From Flaccisagitta enflata (Eukaryota > Chaetognatha > Sagittoidea > Aphragmophora), in NCBI GenBank assembly GCA_965153355.1, contig OZ231126.1, positions 50,530,001 through 50,594,000 of the forward strand: a DNA stretch of 64,000 bases. Reading direction: 5' to 3'. Shown here piece after piece: positions 12,196-23,500 of the stretch. Below the pieces are notes generated by a model. That model worked only from the letters and a program-made list of their open reading frames with translations, was not told the origin of the DNA and searched no databases. A program made the translations under genes and the position numbers. Numbering within the stretch: the first letter of the stretch is position 1; each line of letters opens with the position of its first letter.

Positions 12196-13149
12196 TGTTT
12201 TAGAGCTTAATATTTAGTGGCCGATCAAAAATTGCTCAAGCGGGATTTTCGGGAACTGCAAGTACGATACCTCTTATACAAGATTACCAAAGGGAGGACA
12301 GTGCATTTGAGGTAATGGGTGAGGTAGAAAGTGAAAAATTGATGGTGAAAAAAATTGCCAAATATCAGGAACGCCTGATGGTACGGAGAGTTTGAAGGAG
12401 AGAAAGAGCAATGGAATATATATAAGTGTGTTACTGTTTATATTTGAGAGCAAGGCGAGAAGGTTCAAGATTTAAGTGAATCAACGAGAAGTAGAAAGGG
12501 AGAAAGAGGTGAGAATTCGAGATTGGGTACTGCCTGAATTGTTGGTAATTGGTCAAGAACAATATATGCTTTATGAAGAAGAGAGAAGAGGTTAGGCATT
12601 GAGAAATAGAAGTACAGAGAGGGCAGGAGCGCAGGTGGAATGGTTCCGTGCTCACTGCCCATTGATGGATGTCCAAAGGTCAATCTCAAACGGATTTAAA
12701 ATTCTTTGTCTCTCCACCTGTCCTCGTATTTGATGAGAAATTATCTAATGTAGAATCTGAGTTGTCATTGACAGAAAATTTTTCACTCATAAGGTCACAT
12801 GATAAATGTTACAATGAAATATCATTTTTTACAGGAACATTCCATCTCTTTTCGATTTCTTTTATGCTGTCATGTGAATAGCAATTATATAGGCAATGGG
12901 ACATAGATGCAGACCAAGCTCACCGACCGACTGATCTTGAGAAACAAAATTCGTATGGGGGTGGGGGGGAGGGAGGTGCGGGGGTGAAAAGAAAGCAATT
13001 GGGAAGGTTCCAATCGTTGAGGTCGAAATTGGAAGTTGTCTAAATGCATTGAGGAGCCAAAGATGAGACAAGAGAAGAATGAAAAGTAACTTCATGAGAT
13101 AAGCAGCCAAATCAATTGCGCGCGACTGGCGAAGGAGATCTGAGGGGTG

Positions 13150-13490
13150 GTTAGACAAAGACGTCGCGGTTTGGTGACTGGGTGGGGATTGGTGAAGGAA
13201 ATTTGAGGGGTGGTGAGACTAAGATGTTGCGGTTTGGCATAAGAGTGGCGGCTGGCAAAGGAAATTTGTGGGGTGGTGTGAAGAAGATGTCGCTGTTTGG
13301 CATAAGGATGGCGGCTGGCAAAGGAAATTGGAGGGGTGGTGAGACTAAGATGTTTCGGTTTGGCATAAGGGTGGCGGCTGGCAAAGATTTGAGAGGCAGT
13401 GAGACGAAGATATTCTGGTTTGGCAAGAGGAAGGCGACTGACAAAGGAGGCTTGAGGGGCGGTGAAACTAAGATGTCATCGATAAAGACA
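13150..13490. repeat. 63-bp minisatellite, 5 units
   Basis: Units contain GGTTTGGCATAAGRGTGGCG, GCTGGCAAAGGAAATTTG, and GGGGTGGTGAGACTAAGATG. The period equals 21 codons, so both strands stay open (104 codons on +, 123 on -), each with a 21-residue repeat. I saw no splice sites or family match to support translation. Confidence 0.75.
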
Positions 13491-14189
13491 TGGTAGTTTG
13501 AGGAGAAGGTGGGAACTGGCATCGCGGTTTAGCGTGAGGGTGGCGACTCTGATGAGTTTCGGCAGGAAGGTGGATTTTTATGTACATTGATAAGAATTCA
13601 AAGTGTAAAGTGATGAACAAATTACCACATGAAACCACAGTTGAGAGCACACAACTCAATGTCCAGAAAACGCGTCTGAAATTGGCAAAAATTGAATGAA
13701 ATCAAATCATGATTTAGCGATTTGGAATGTAGACTGTATTCGCCTAGCCAGATAGGCACCATCAAACAGGGGGACTGACTGGTAGACAGACGACTACTCA
13801 GTTACAGACAATGAGAATTTCTCCCTGATGAACTGCGACAGCGAATAAACTTTTCGCTGTTCCCTTCCACACCATTCTTTTCCTCTTCTCCCGCCTACCA
13901 TTTTATCCTTTTCCTCCCAAATCCTTTAACCCAATAAGAAGAAAAGTTTTCCGAAGGGGAAAAAAAAGGAAATAAATTTCTTGGGCAATTTTTCCCCTTC
14001 CTTGCTTCTTTCCTTATAAGCTCGCGATCTTGAGCGATGGTTGAATTTTTTCTCATGATGTTGGGTAGAGGGAAAGGAATTGGTGACGGCATTAAGCACT
14101 CCCCACAATCACAGTCGCCAGATTAAAAAAAGATTTGGTTTTAAATGGAGATTTTATTATGATTATATAGAGTTAGAAAACGAGTTTTT
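13491..14189. other. no gene seen
   Basis: AT-rich sequence without exon signals. Confidence 0.4.
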
Positions 14190-14255
14190 AGTCGCCCCAT
14201 AACGACTTTCTAAGAGCTGGTAGTTGGTTGGCCCATCCGTCTTTCCGTTTGGCAA
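14190..14255 (-). mobile_element. HP hairpin end (partial)
   Basis: AGTCG-CCCCATAA-CGACT is a five-pair hairpin preceded by a T run. CTAAGAGCTGGTAGTTGGTTGG and CCCATCCGTC follow, as in other copies. The remainder is lost. Confidence 0.5.
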
Positions 14256-14346
14256 CTAAAAAAAGCCGAGTGAGGAAGATATTAGTTGGAATGGGAATTT
14301 GATGGTGACAGTCGAGTGGTGGTTATGATGACACACAAGATACGAT

Positions 14347-14604
14347 TAAGGGCGTGTTACTGGTGACCGCCAAAAACGCGTTTCTTCCCGTGAAACGTTT
14401 TTTTTTTACAGCGTGAACACATATTCAAGAATTACAACTGTCCCACGAGGGAGTGAGTGAGCAAGCCCGTGAACGGAGCAAGCGAGGGAATGCGGAGCGC
14501 TGTGGCGCGAGTGGGCGGAGTGAGCGGTGTGTGCGAACAAACATAGTGGGCGACCGAGTAGCCTGTTACAAACGCGATTGGCTGTGACTAGGAACGCCCC
14601 CTTA
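14347..14604 (-). mobile_element. MITE M1, copy 1
   Basis: Ends TAAGGGCGTGTTACTGGTGAC and GTGACTAGGAACGCCCCCTTA-type are inverted. The interior has alternating GAGCGAGC/GCTCGCTC sequence, ACACATATTCAAGAATT and AACGCGTTTTTGGCG-type blocks shared with the copies at 20.2 and 32.0 kb. Confidence 0.75.
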
Positions 14605-15315
14605 GACAGATGTTAAAGTAGAGGGCAAACGCGGGCATGGAAAAAGATACTTAGTAACTTTGCCATAGGCGCATGCGTGAATGTAAGGGCGGTGAATCAT
14701 TATGAGATATTTGAGGCACTATGAAATGCTGAAAAGAAACGAAAGGACTGTAATGGCTTTTATACCATACGACTCAAAAACAAAAAGAAGCACTTTTGGA
14801 TGGCTAATTTTACCTATGAATCTTACAAAAACTTATCAAAATTTGAGATCATCTGAAAGCCCTTCAAAAGTTCTTTCATTTGGCGCCAATCTAGTATTGC
14901 TTTCTTTTTTCATTAAGAAATGGCATTAGTTTGGATAAAAACATCGCCCATTTTAGTTTCGCAATCCATATATAAAAATGCATTTTAGCGAATTAGTGGT
15001 AATCTATGCAAGGCTCTAGCTTCTAAACTGTTTGAGATACACACCTGGGATTGAAAGATTTTTTGAAAAACTTTCATTATGTCTTTTTTGAGAATAATTA
15101 AAATTGATTTTTATACCTGTTTTTTTTTAATAAATAAAGAGGTGCTTCTTTTTTTTTTTAGCGGAGTGGTACTTATGGCAAAACTGAAATCGTCCAACGG
15201 ACAGACAGAGGAACGGGCCTATGGACAACTAACCCTGGATTTGAAAAACTTCAGAAGGCAAAGCCGACCTCATTGGTTTTCATGCATTGTGCTTGAACTA
15301 TTCGCGCTGTTTATA

Positions 15316-15866
15316 CAGTGGGGTTCGTAACATATATTTGAAACTTGAAGTTTGACACATTTGATTGACTTGATATTTGAACTAAGTTGTTCATCTGAAT
15401 AGTCCCAAGGAAGGAATGTAATTTTTCAAAAATAAAAACATTAAAATATGAATATTATTCATAATTAAAAGAGGGAACATTCGTAAATTTTGCTACAACT
15501 TTCCACAGTATGTTCTGTAAGAATATTGCTCGTTTGGCCGTTGCTAGGGGGCATCACACCTAGCAACCGCTAAATGATGCTCCCTAGCAACAGCTAAACG
15601 AGCAATATTCTTACAGGACATACTGTGGGAAAGTTGTAGCAAATTTAATTCTTAGCAATGTTCCCTGATAATATTTGTCAAAATATAGATATTCTAGTTG
15701 TTAAAGATGTTCAAAAAAATAATTTTGGTTTCCATAGCAACCGAAAAACTCAGGGACAAAAGCATCAAGTGAACGACTTATATTTCAAATATCAAGTTTG
15801 TCAAATGAAATTAAGACACTTAAATACCTTCCTCCAGTTCAGGCTGTTATTCCACGAACCCCACTG
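15316..15866. mobile_element. TA-flanked Tc1/mariner-type MITE carrying an inner foldback
   Basis: CAGTGGGGTTCGT at the left and ACGAACCCCACTG at the right are perfect 13-bp inverted ends, each flanked by TA as expected for a Tc1/mariner-type target duplication. Inside, 15485-15646 is a near-perfect inverted repeat (TTGCTACAACTTTCCACAGT with ACTGTGGGAAAGTTGTAGCA). No transposase. Confidence 0.75.
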
Positions 15867-16529
15867 TACCAAAATTGAAAATTCTTACCATATTATCTTG
15901 ACAGCGTTGACACATTTGATTGACAAGAAACTGAACTAAGTGTTCATCTGCAATAGTGCGATACAAGGCAAGCCGAATGTAATTGTTTGCGCATACCCTA
16001 GGTGGAAAAATCACTAAAAGAAGAATGATGATCTTATCTCATGAGTAAAAGGACGATGAATCATGGTCTGATAAATCTGTGAATGAATCCTATTGTTTCG
16101 TAAAATGTAAGAAAATAACAGAACAGGTGCCCATTAAGATGTGTTTTGATTTATGTTTATAAGAATTAAACAGAATATCTGATTTATCGCACGGCTGTCA
16201 TTAAGAATATCCGCGAGAAACTTCGCGAAAGAAATAATCTACTTACTTAGTCGGAAAAATGTTTACTATCGTAACTTAGGGCAACGGGCGTAGATGTACA
16301 TATTCTATAAATTAGTGGGGAAAAATGTCTAGATTACACGGTCGGAGGCCGATACATAGGCTATGGCGTTACGAAAGGTTGACCAACGATGTGGAAGCGA
16401 CGTATTCCCTTACTTTTTGATGTGGCCAGATTTCAACCGCTAGTCAACCGCATACGAGATCCTGTATTTACGCATGGAACAATGGTGACATACCATTGAT
16501 GTAGAAAATGTTACCATCAAAACATGAGG

Positions 16530-16640
16530 GAAGAAAAAACACATTTTTTATGGGAATACACATATGATTGTTTTATTTAAAAGAAATTTTAAAATGAAAC
16601 AATTGTATGTGTATTCCTATAAAAAATGTGTTTTTTCTTC
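16530..16640. repeat. Short inverted repeat
   Basis: GAAGAAAAAACACATTTTTT pairs with AAAAAATGTGTTTTTTCTTC across a loop of about 15 bp. Arms are about 47 bp. Confidence 0.75.
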
Positions 16641-16784
16641 TCTAATAGCCTAACAACAATCTAATCTTAATCTAATGTTAATTCACCATAGGTGCAATGA
16701 CACTCAAAATAAGTTTCTGAAATCTAAGTAAAGATAACCTTGAAACTTCGTTCCGCTGAAGTAGATAAGTATTATAGGTTTTTC

Positions 16785-16794
16785 TATAAAATAA
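16785..16794 (+). promoter_or_regulatory. Possible TATA box of FReD copy 1
   Basis: TATAAAATA lies 57 bp upstream of the ATG at 16842. Supported only by position and similarity to the clearer box of copy 3. Confidence 0.3.
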
Positions 16795-16841
16795 GCAAAA
16801 AATATTTTTCAAACTTTAATTCAGCGATTGAAAAAATCAAA

Positions 16842-18242
16842 ATGCATGCGTTTACTTCTATTCTGATTTACTTCATTTTGATGATTTCTTTGATGGTCTC
16901 GGCAAATCCTCTTCCAGGTAGACTTCTCAGGAGAGTATGTATCCTACCTCAAGAAAAATGCCATCGGTAGGTGGAAAATCATTTCATTTCCACCCATCGA
17001 TAAGGCATGCTTCCCTATAAGGAATAGGGCAAACTGTCCCATAGGAGATTTTTTAGTTATTCCTATATTGGTAATAAGGCAGCTTCACTATAAGGCATTT
17101 TTTGGCTTAGACCCTTGGCATGCGCTAGCGACAGCTCTAGTGATGCACAACGGTATTATCACGGGTGCAGGGAACTGTAGAAGATTGAGTTTAGGTTTGA
17201 ATTCAGATACAAAATTTGATAAAAAAAAAAAAGGTGTTTATCATGCAATGCTGTATTTCACAAATTAGTAAAAAAGAATGTCCGCTACATCAATGAATCT
17301 CAGACTCGATCAAAAAACGTATTCTTATCGAACAAGGCCCTGATTCATCAATATATCTTCAGATGGAGAGACAAAATCTGAGGGCGACCCTCCAATCGGC
17401 AATTGGACCCTAATTCAACGATGGCATGTTGAAAAGAGTGACGCTTTCAAAGACAACGGATGGATAGAATACAGAAATGGTTTTGGAGAGAAAAGTGGCG
17501 GTGAATACTGGATGGGCTTGGAAAATATGCGTCAGCTCCTTGGACTGATAGATGGCAACTCTTCATTGGCCTCCGCTCACTCAAATACCCTACTTGGAGC
17601 TACATCATTTACAACGATTTCAGAATTGGAGAAGAAATCAAAGGTGCTAGATTTTTTCTCTGCGATGCATCTGAAATTCCATATATTATATATCTGACTT
17701 GATCCGTCCGGCCAACTGTAACATGATTTTTCTTCAAACAGTCTTTAGATGCGTCCTTGCATTTCTAAAGGGGGTGTGTCCGTAGGTGAATCCATCCGTA
17801 GGTAGGTGGGTGAGATGGTAGGTGGATAGGTATCGCAATTTTTTTTTTCATCTCTTAACTACTTTATTTTGTATCTGATGAGGACGAATCTATTGGACAT
17901 CTCCTTGCCTTGTTCAAATAGACTTGAATTCCTCCATGCCCGAGGGCATTTTTACATTTCAATTTAGGTTACAGGCTCCATATTGGATCTCGAGAGGAAA
18001 ATTACGCGATGTTGTATCTTGACCACTCTTTGCTTGAGTACTCAAATGGATCTCCTTTTTCGACCAGAGACAGAGATAATGACAAAAATAGCGGATACAA
18101 TTGCGCCGAACATTATGAAGGGGGATGGTGGCATAAATCGTGTTTCCGTCTGTGCCTAAATTGTAAGAAATTCGTCATGGCTCACAATAGTGCATTCCGT
18201 TTTTATGAGACATACATGGCAGTTCAAAAAGTCAAAAATTAA
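16842..18242 (+). pseudogene. Fibrinogen-related (FReD) secreted protein, copy 1, frameshifted
   Basis: Signal-peptide exon 16842-16917 (MHAFTSILIYFILMISLMVS, donor CCAG|GTAGAC, phase 1). FReD exon 17363-17643 reads GDPPIGNWTLIQRW, NGWIEYRNGFGE, EYWMGLENMRQLL. Last exon 17968-18242 reads YRLHIG, STRDRDNDK, NCAEHYEGGWWHKSC and stops at TAA 18240. Exon 17363-17643 is one base short: where copies 2 and 3 read LLETGRW, copy 1 has CTTGGACTGATAGATGG, one base fewer. The frame breaks near 17540 and the correct reading resumes in +1 (LFIGLRSLKYPTWSY). Splice sites and the calcium motif DRDND are preserved, so the lesion is recent, or it is a sequencing error. The family binds carbohydrates or other ligands outside cells. 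Confidence 0.75.
16918..17268 (+). other. Unexplained 116-codon open frame inside intron 1 of FReD copy 1
   Basis: Immediately after the exon-1 donor a frame stays open from VDFSGEYVSYLKKN through FPIRNRANCPIGDF and DPWHALATALVMHN to a TAA at 17266. It is not in the frame of exon 1. Part of the DNA is internally repeated (GATAAGGCATGCTTCCCTAT against AATAAGGCAGCTTCACTATA), which argues for a repeat rather than an exon. I do not recognise the protein. Confidence 0.25.
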
Positions 18243-18422
18243 ATTCATGTGCCCCATCCACATCCCAACATGGCCCTACGATCTTCTGTAGTTTTCTGTA
18301 ATTTGTCTTTGTATTGATTTTTGTGTTACCGATAACAATTATTTCAATCAATCATTGTCTTTGAAAAAAGGTCTATGAAAAACAAAAAAGATACAATGTT
18401 TCAAGTCGTCCAACTGTAAAAG

Positions 18423-18505
<83 letters not shown>
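18423..18505. repeat. (GT)n microsatellite
   Basis: About 40 pure GT units. Confidence 0.95.
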
Positions 18506-18509
<4 letters not shown>

Positions 18510-18702
18510 CGTTTGATTGAGGGTACATGTGGAAGTACTTGGATAAAATAGGTTCTGCAATAATTTTTCAAACATCACATTATTTTGGGTAAAGGTAGTA
18601 AAACGAATAAAGAGAAGATAAAAAAAAAGCGGACAGAATGCTGTCTTCGAATGAAGGAAAGAGAACCAACGGCAGAAATTGTTATTTTCCATAAAGAAAA
18701 AG

Positions 18703-19946
18703 ATGATTATTCTTTTAATGATACTTACAGTTCCAGTTTTCGTATCATTAAACCCAATACCCGGTAAGTGGAATTCGATTTGTAATCATTACTTCTTCTC
18801 GTTTACCCCTCTTTTCAAGCCTCAAAGAAAACGCACATTTTGGCAACGAATAAATTGACATGCCGTATTTGAATGACAACCAGTAGACGCGATGCTTTAA
18901 GGATTCAGAGCCGTGCAGTAAATGCCATTGCATTTGCCACAGCTACATTTCAACCGCGAAACAATATCGACCAACGGGCCGAAAAGGAATTGAGACCAAC
19001 TTGGCCTCTTGTGGTTTGTCCGCCGACTACCGAAGCTATATATTCAAGACAAGGGTCTGGGTCAAATATATGTATTTAATCTTTTTGAATCTAGTCCTCT
19101 TGTCTTGAATGCATAGCTTCGGTTGTGGGCGGACAAACCATTTTTCTGAAACAAACAGACATATTTACACTGACATGAAGAGAAACAGTTGGACGGACAT
19201 AGAGACAGAAATATAGACGGAAACCGAGCGACCTTATGGACAATGGAAACCGTTCTGTGCCGTAACTGGTGTCTCTTTACTTAGAAATCTAAAATACATT
19301 TTTAAGGGGACCCGCCCATAGGCAATTGGATATTGATACAACGATGGTTGGTGGAAAAGAGTGATGCATTCAAAGACAATGGATGGATGGAGTACAGAAA
19401 CGGTTTTGGAGAGAAAAATGGCAACGAGTATTGGATGGGTCTGGAGAACATGCGTCAACTGCTTGAAACTGGTAGATGGCAACTATATATTGGACTTCGT
19501 GCCCTAAAATATCCCACTTGGAGCTACATCGTGTACAATGATTTTAGGATCGGGGAGGAAATAAAAGGTATGTTTCATGATTGGTATCCAGTAATTTCAA
19601 CAAGAAATGATGAGAAAGGGGTAATGTCCACTGTGAGCCGTTCAAAACCTTTATAACTTCCCGTCCATGCACAGGGTACAGACTTCATATTGGAAGGCGA
19701 GAAGAGGACTACGCCATGAAAGCAAGTGATTACGAGCTGCTCGAATTTGAGAACGGCTCTCCATTTTCCACGAGAGATCGAGACAACGACAAAAACGGAG
19801 GAAGACATTGCGCGGAATATTACCAGGGAGGCTGGTGGTTCAAGACTCATTACCGACTATGCGTAAATTGCAAGAAGTACATCAATGGGCATGATGGCAA
19901 TTTCCGTTATTATGAGACTTACATGGCCGTGCGAAAGATCAACTAA
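18703..19946 (+). CDS. Fibrinogen-related (FReD) secreted protein, copy 2
   Basis: Three exons join in phase: 18703-18763 (signal peptide MIILLMILTVPVFVSLNPIP, donor CCG|GTAAGT), 19307-19567 and 19675-19946, giving about 197 residues. The fibrinogen C-terminal fold is seen from residue 22: GDPPIGNWILIQRW, MEYRNGFGEKNGNEYWMGLE, GRWQLYIGLRALKYPTW, and the calcium-site motif DRDND near residues 141-145, then HCAEYYQGGWWF. The first 35-40 residues of a normal FReD, including its first disulfide, are missing; the domain is about 175 residues rather than 215-220. The usual WWYxxC cysteine is displaced (WWFKTHYRLCVNCKK). Such proteins are secreted ligand-binding lectins in many invertebrates. The 5' exon is short, and an extra exon between 18764 and 19306 cannot be excluded. 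Confidence 0.75.
19013..19138. repeat. Inverted repeat in intron 1 of FReD copy 2
   Basis: GGTTTGTCCGCCGACTACCG and CGGTTGTGGGCGGACAAACC are inverted, followed inward by GAAGCTATATATTCAAGACA and TGTCTTGAATGCATAGCTTC. Arms are about 43 bp around a 40-bp loop. Confidence 0.7.
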
Positions 19947-20159
19947 TGTGGGAATCTGGCAAGTGTTTTGTTTCTAATTCATAACATATGAGATTTGATG
20001 AGATGAAATTTGTTGTTAAGCTATACCGGTTGTTAACAGACTTGGAAATAATAATAGCACCACACTGAATATTTAGTAGCGTTATATGAAATGTGTATAT
20101 TACTTTGTTCCTTGGTAGTAAGTAGATACTGCATACTCGAGAGAAAAGAACAGATAGGC

Positions 20160-20417
20160 TAAGGGGGCGTTTCTAGTCAAAGACGATCGCGTTTTGAAAG
20201 GGCTACTCGGTCGCTCGCTACGTTCGTTCGCTCGCATCGCTCACTTGCTCTGCAGCGCTCCGCTTGCTTCGCTCGCTCGCTTGCTCCGTTCATGGGCTCG
20301 CTCACTCACTTCGCTCTCTCTCGTGGGACAGTTGAAATTCTTGAATATGTGTTCACACTGTTATCGCGTTTCACGGGAACAAACGCGTTTTTGGCGCTCA
20401 CTAGAAACACGCCCTAA
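20160..20417 (+). mobile_element. MITE M1, copy 2, next to a TATA box
   Basis: TAAGGGGGCGTTTCTAGTC at the left and CACTAGAAACACGCCCTAA at the right are inverted. The GCTCGCTC-rich interior matches the copies at 14.4 and 32.0 kb. The right end stops 2 bp before TATAAAAGAGG of FReD copy 3. Confidence 0.8.
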
Positions 20418-20419
20418 AG

Positions 20420-20430
20420 TATAAAAGAGG
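20420..20430 (+). promoter_or_regulatory. TATA box of FReD copy 3
   Basis: TATAAAAGAGG is a near-consensus TATA box 89 bp upstream of the ATG at 20509, leaving room for a transcription start near 20450 and a short 5' leader. Confidence 0.6.
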
Positions 20431-20508
20431 AGGCGCTCTGAACAAGGTTTACAGTTTTCGAAGATATCATCATACATATCACACGTGTAAATCATCTTCT
20501 GAAACAAA

Positions 20509-23500
20509 ATGATTATTTCAATATTCATATTTTCTGCAATTTTCACGAATTTGGTTTCTTCTAATCCGGTCACTCCAGTGCCAGGTGAGCCGTTTTCTCT
20601 CTCTATTCATCGCTTTGGAAAGCATACACGAGACTACGCCACTATTTGGTCGGTTGGTTCGTGGGTTGATTTTAATTTCAGTAGGTTAGTCTATCGGCTG
20701 GTTACACAATTTGTGGTCAGGAACCGTACGTGGCGGTATTCATAACTACACTCAAAACTCAACGATGCGTCCGGGCTGCGTGTATTGAACATGTGACAGA
20801 TGTGGAGAGACAGATGGACATCTCATCGTGGCCAAAAACAGCCGGGACACGCGGGTTTTGCACAGGCGTCACGGACGGACGGACAGACGGACTGATGGAC
20901 GGACGGATAGACGGACGGACAGAAGGAGGGATGGACGGATGGACAGAAGGAGGGATGGATGGATGGATGGATGGACAGACAGACAGACGGACGGAAAGAC
21001 GGACGGACGGAAGGACGGACGGACGGACGGACGGACGGACGGACGGACGGACGGACGGACGGACGGACGGACGAACGGATAGACGGACGGATGGACGGAC
21101 GGACGGATGGACGGACGGATCCTCTTAAAGAGATGCATTCCTGACGGACACATCTACATATATGTTTTGTAGAGGACGATAATTCAATTTATTTTCACAG
21201 TCCCAAAAAGTGTAGCTCTTACTCTTCAGATTGAAAATCTTAGCAAAGTATTTTTGTGAATAATGAACTTTATATATCCAAATTCTTTTTGGCACAAACG
21301 TTGCATGTCCGAAAGTTGTCATGAAAATTGAAAACCATTTTGGGTTCCCGCGGCCTCATAAAGATCTCCAGACCAAAATATTTGACTTATCCGAATTTAA
21401 CAGCTCCACTGAAATGGTACTGTGCCGTGAAGCTAGATGGAACAATTCTTGCCAAGTCTACAGATCTTAGTGTTGCTCAAAAAAGCCTTGGCATTGGTAG
21501 TCGCCAAAATCGTCAGGCTATCATTCCCATGGAAGATCAAAAGGCAGGTGATCCACACACTCTTCACAAGCAATGGAGTGGTGGATCCATGTGGTGGGGT
21601 GACTGGCCAGATATAAACAAAATGCGGGAATTTTGTAGAAAGGCCATACCTCCTGCAGGTATGTCAAACACAAAGTAGTGGGCACAATGACCCATTTACA
21701 GTGGGAACATCAGAAGGGTCTGAGGAATGCAGGCACAGTTCATCACTCTCATTTGATGTTCTTTCTTGTCACATGCACTTTACTAAAGTCACTTAAGATT
21801 ATTTTCAATTGCTGAGATTTTTCTGTTTTCATCATATTATCTTGTCAACGGTCAAAGTTCCTATTCCACATAAACCCCCAATATTTTCATAAATGTACCT
21901 ATTCAAATTTATTTACCTTTGATTACAAGCGATTCTATTAGTTCTGCTACCGGTGTTTGAGATGACGATCCGTTATCCATTCATCCTGTGCTACTTATGA
22001 AAAGCCATGAATTTCACTTTTGGACACTGCCACTTTGATGTTCCGAGAGACTGACTGAGGTACCTACTGACCAAGAACCTACCATAATATCGACAACAAT
22101 TTTTACTGTTTTTATGGCTCACGGGGTAGCATAAGTGGCATTGATTGATCACTATTCAAAATTTCAGAAAAACAAATTACATGGCCGGATACACGGCTGC
22201 CCAAGTATTGTGCAAATGGGCAGGAGCAGTGATGACAAAGGTTCACCATGTATTTGGGCGAGGGCAGTGATGTAAAAAAAATTTTGTAAAAGCGTCAGAT
22301 GGTCAGCGGAATCCCAGCGGTTAGTGAATGTGGGGCAGCGAACCCAAAGGGACCAATGACCTACACTGAGGCTCATGGAAAGCCACATGGTCTGAGGGCC
22401 ATTGGGCTGCAATTTGGACAAGGCCAATACTTGGGCCATGAGGCTGAGACTTAGGCTTGAAGGCTGGGTTTGGGCCTTGAGGCTGGGGTTTAGGCCTTGA
22501 GGCTAGAATTTGGATCAGATATTGACATAAGAAATAATGTATTAAAGCTGATTGCTGCGAATATGTTGTTTTTTATCGATGAAAATGTTGAGTAAATAAG
22601 ATTTCTTTTTTGCAAAGGATGGGACAGCAAAAATCTCCAACGCTATTACTCAAATGAACATACTTACCTTTGTATCAGGTTAAAATCCTCTTGGGACCAA
22701 AAACGTTGTTATATTGAATATTCACTAAATCGGGTGCTCTTTTAATGAGTTTTTTTAACCTTACAAAAGCCTGGAAAATTTTGGAACTTCTTGACCATGT
22801 CTCTTATATCAGAACTGCTTTTATAAACAGTGCTGAAAAGGTGGGTTTCCACTGTATGTAATTGCACAACGACCCCTACTGTCGCGGATCTTTGGGCATG
22901 GGCGGACAACACCGAAATAGAAAGAAGTGATAGTAGCCTAACCAAAACGTGGCTTGAATCGTTTCGTGTCCGTGGATAAAAAATGATCACTGCATACAGT
23001 ACCTTCCGAGCAAACCCGGCTAAAACTGGAGGATTAATTTTTGTTACTTTAATTTCATTTCCCAAACTTCATTTTTTGTATCAAACTTGATTAAAAGATA
23101 CTCAATTCCTTGAACATATTTGACTGTCAAAAAAAATAACTTGTGAAATCAAAGTGCATGAAGACATCAATATGGAGTGTTCTAACCCAGACCATTAGAT
23201 TCAGCAGAAAATTTTATCTATCCTAGACTACAAGAACAGCTCAATCAGACTACTAGTTCAGGTTTTACAGCTATTTTAAGGTTTCAAGGACAATTGTCTC
23301 AAAATGATTTAGGACAATTGTCCTTAAAAACTTTAAATGGTCATAAAACCTGAAATAATTGTCTGATTGAGCTGTTCTTGTAGTCTACGATAGGTAAAAT
23401 TTTCTGCTGAATCCAATGGTCTGGGTTAGAACACTCCATATTGATGTCTTCATACACTTTGATTTCACGAGTTATTTTTTTTGACAGATAAGGAATTAAG

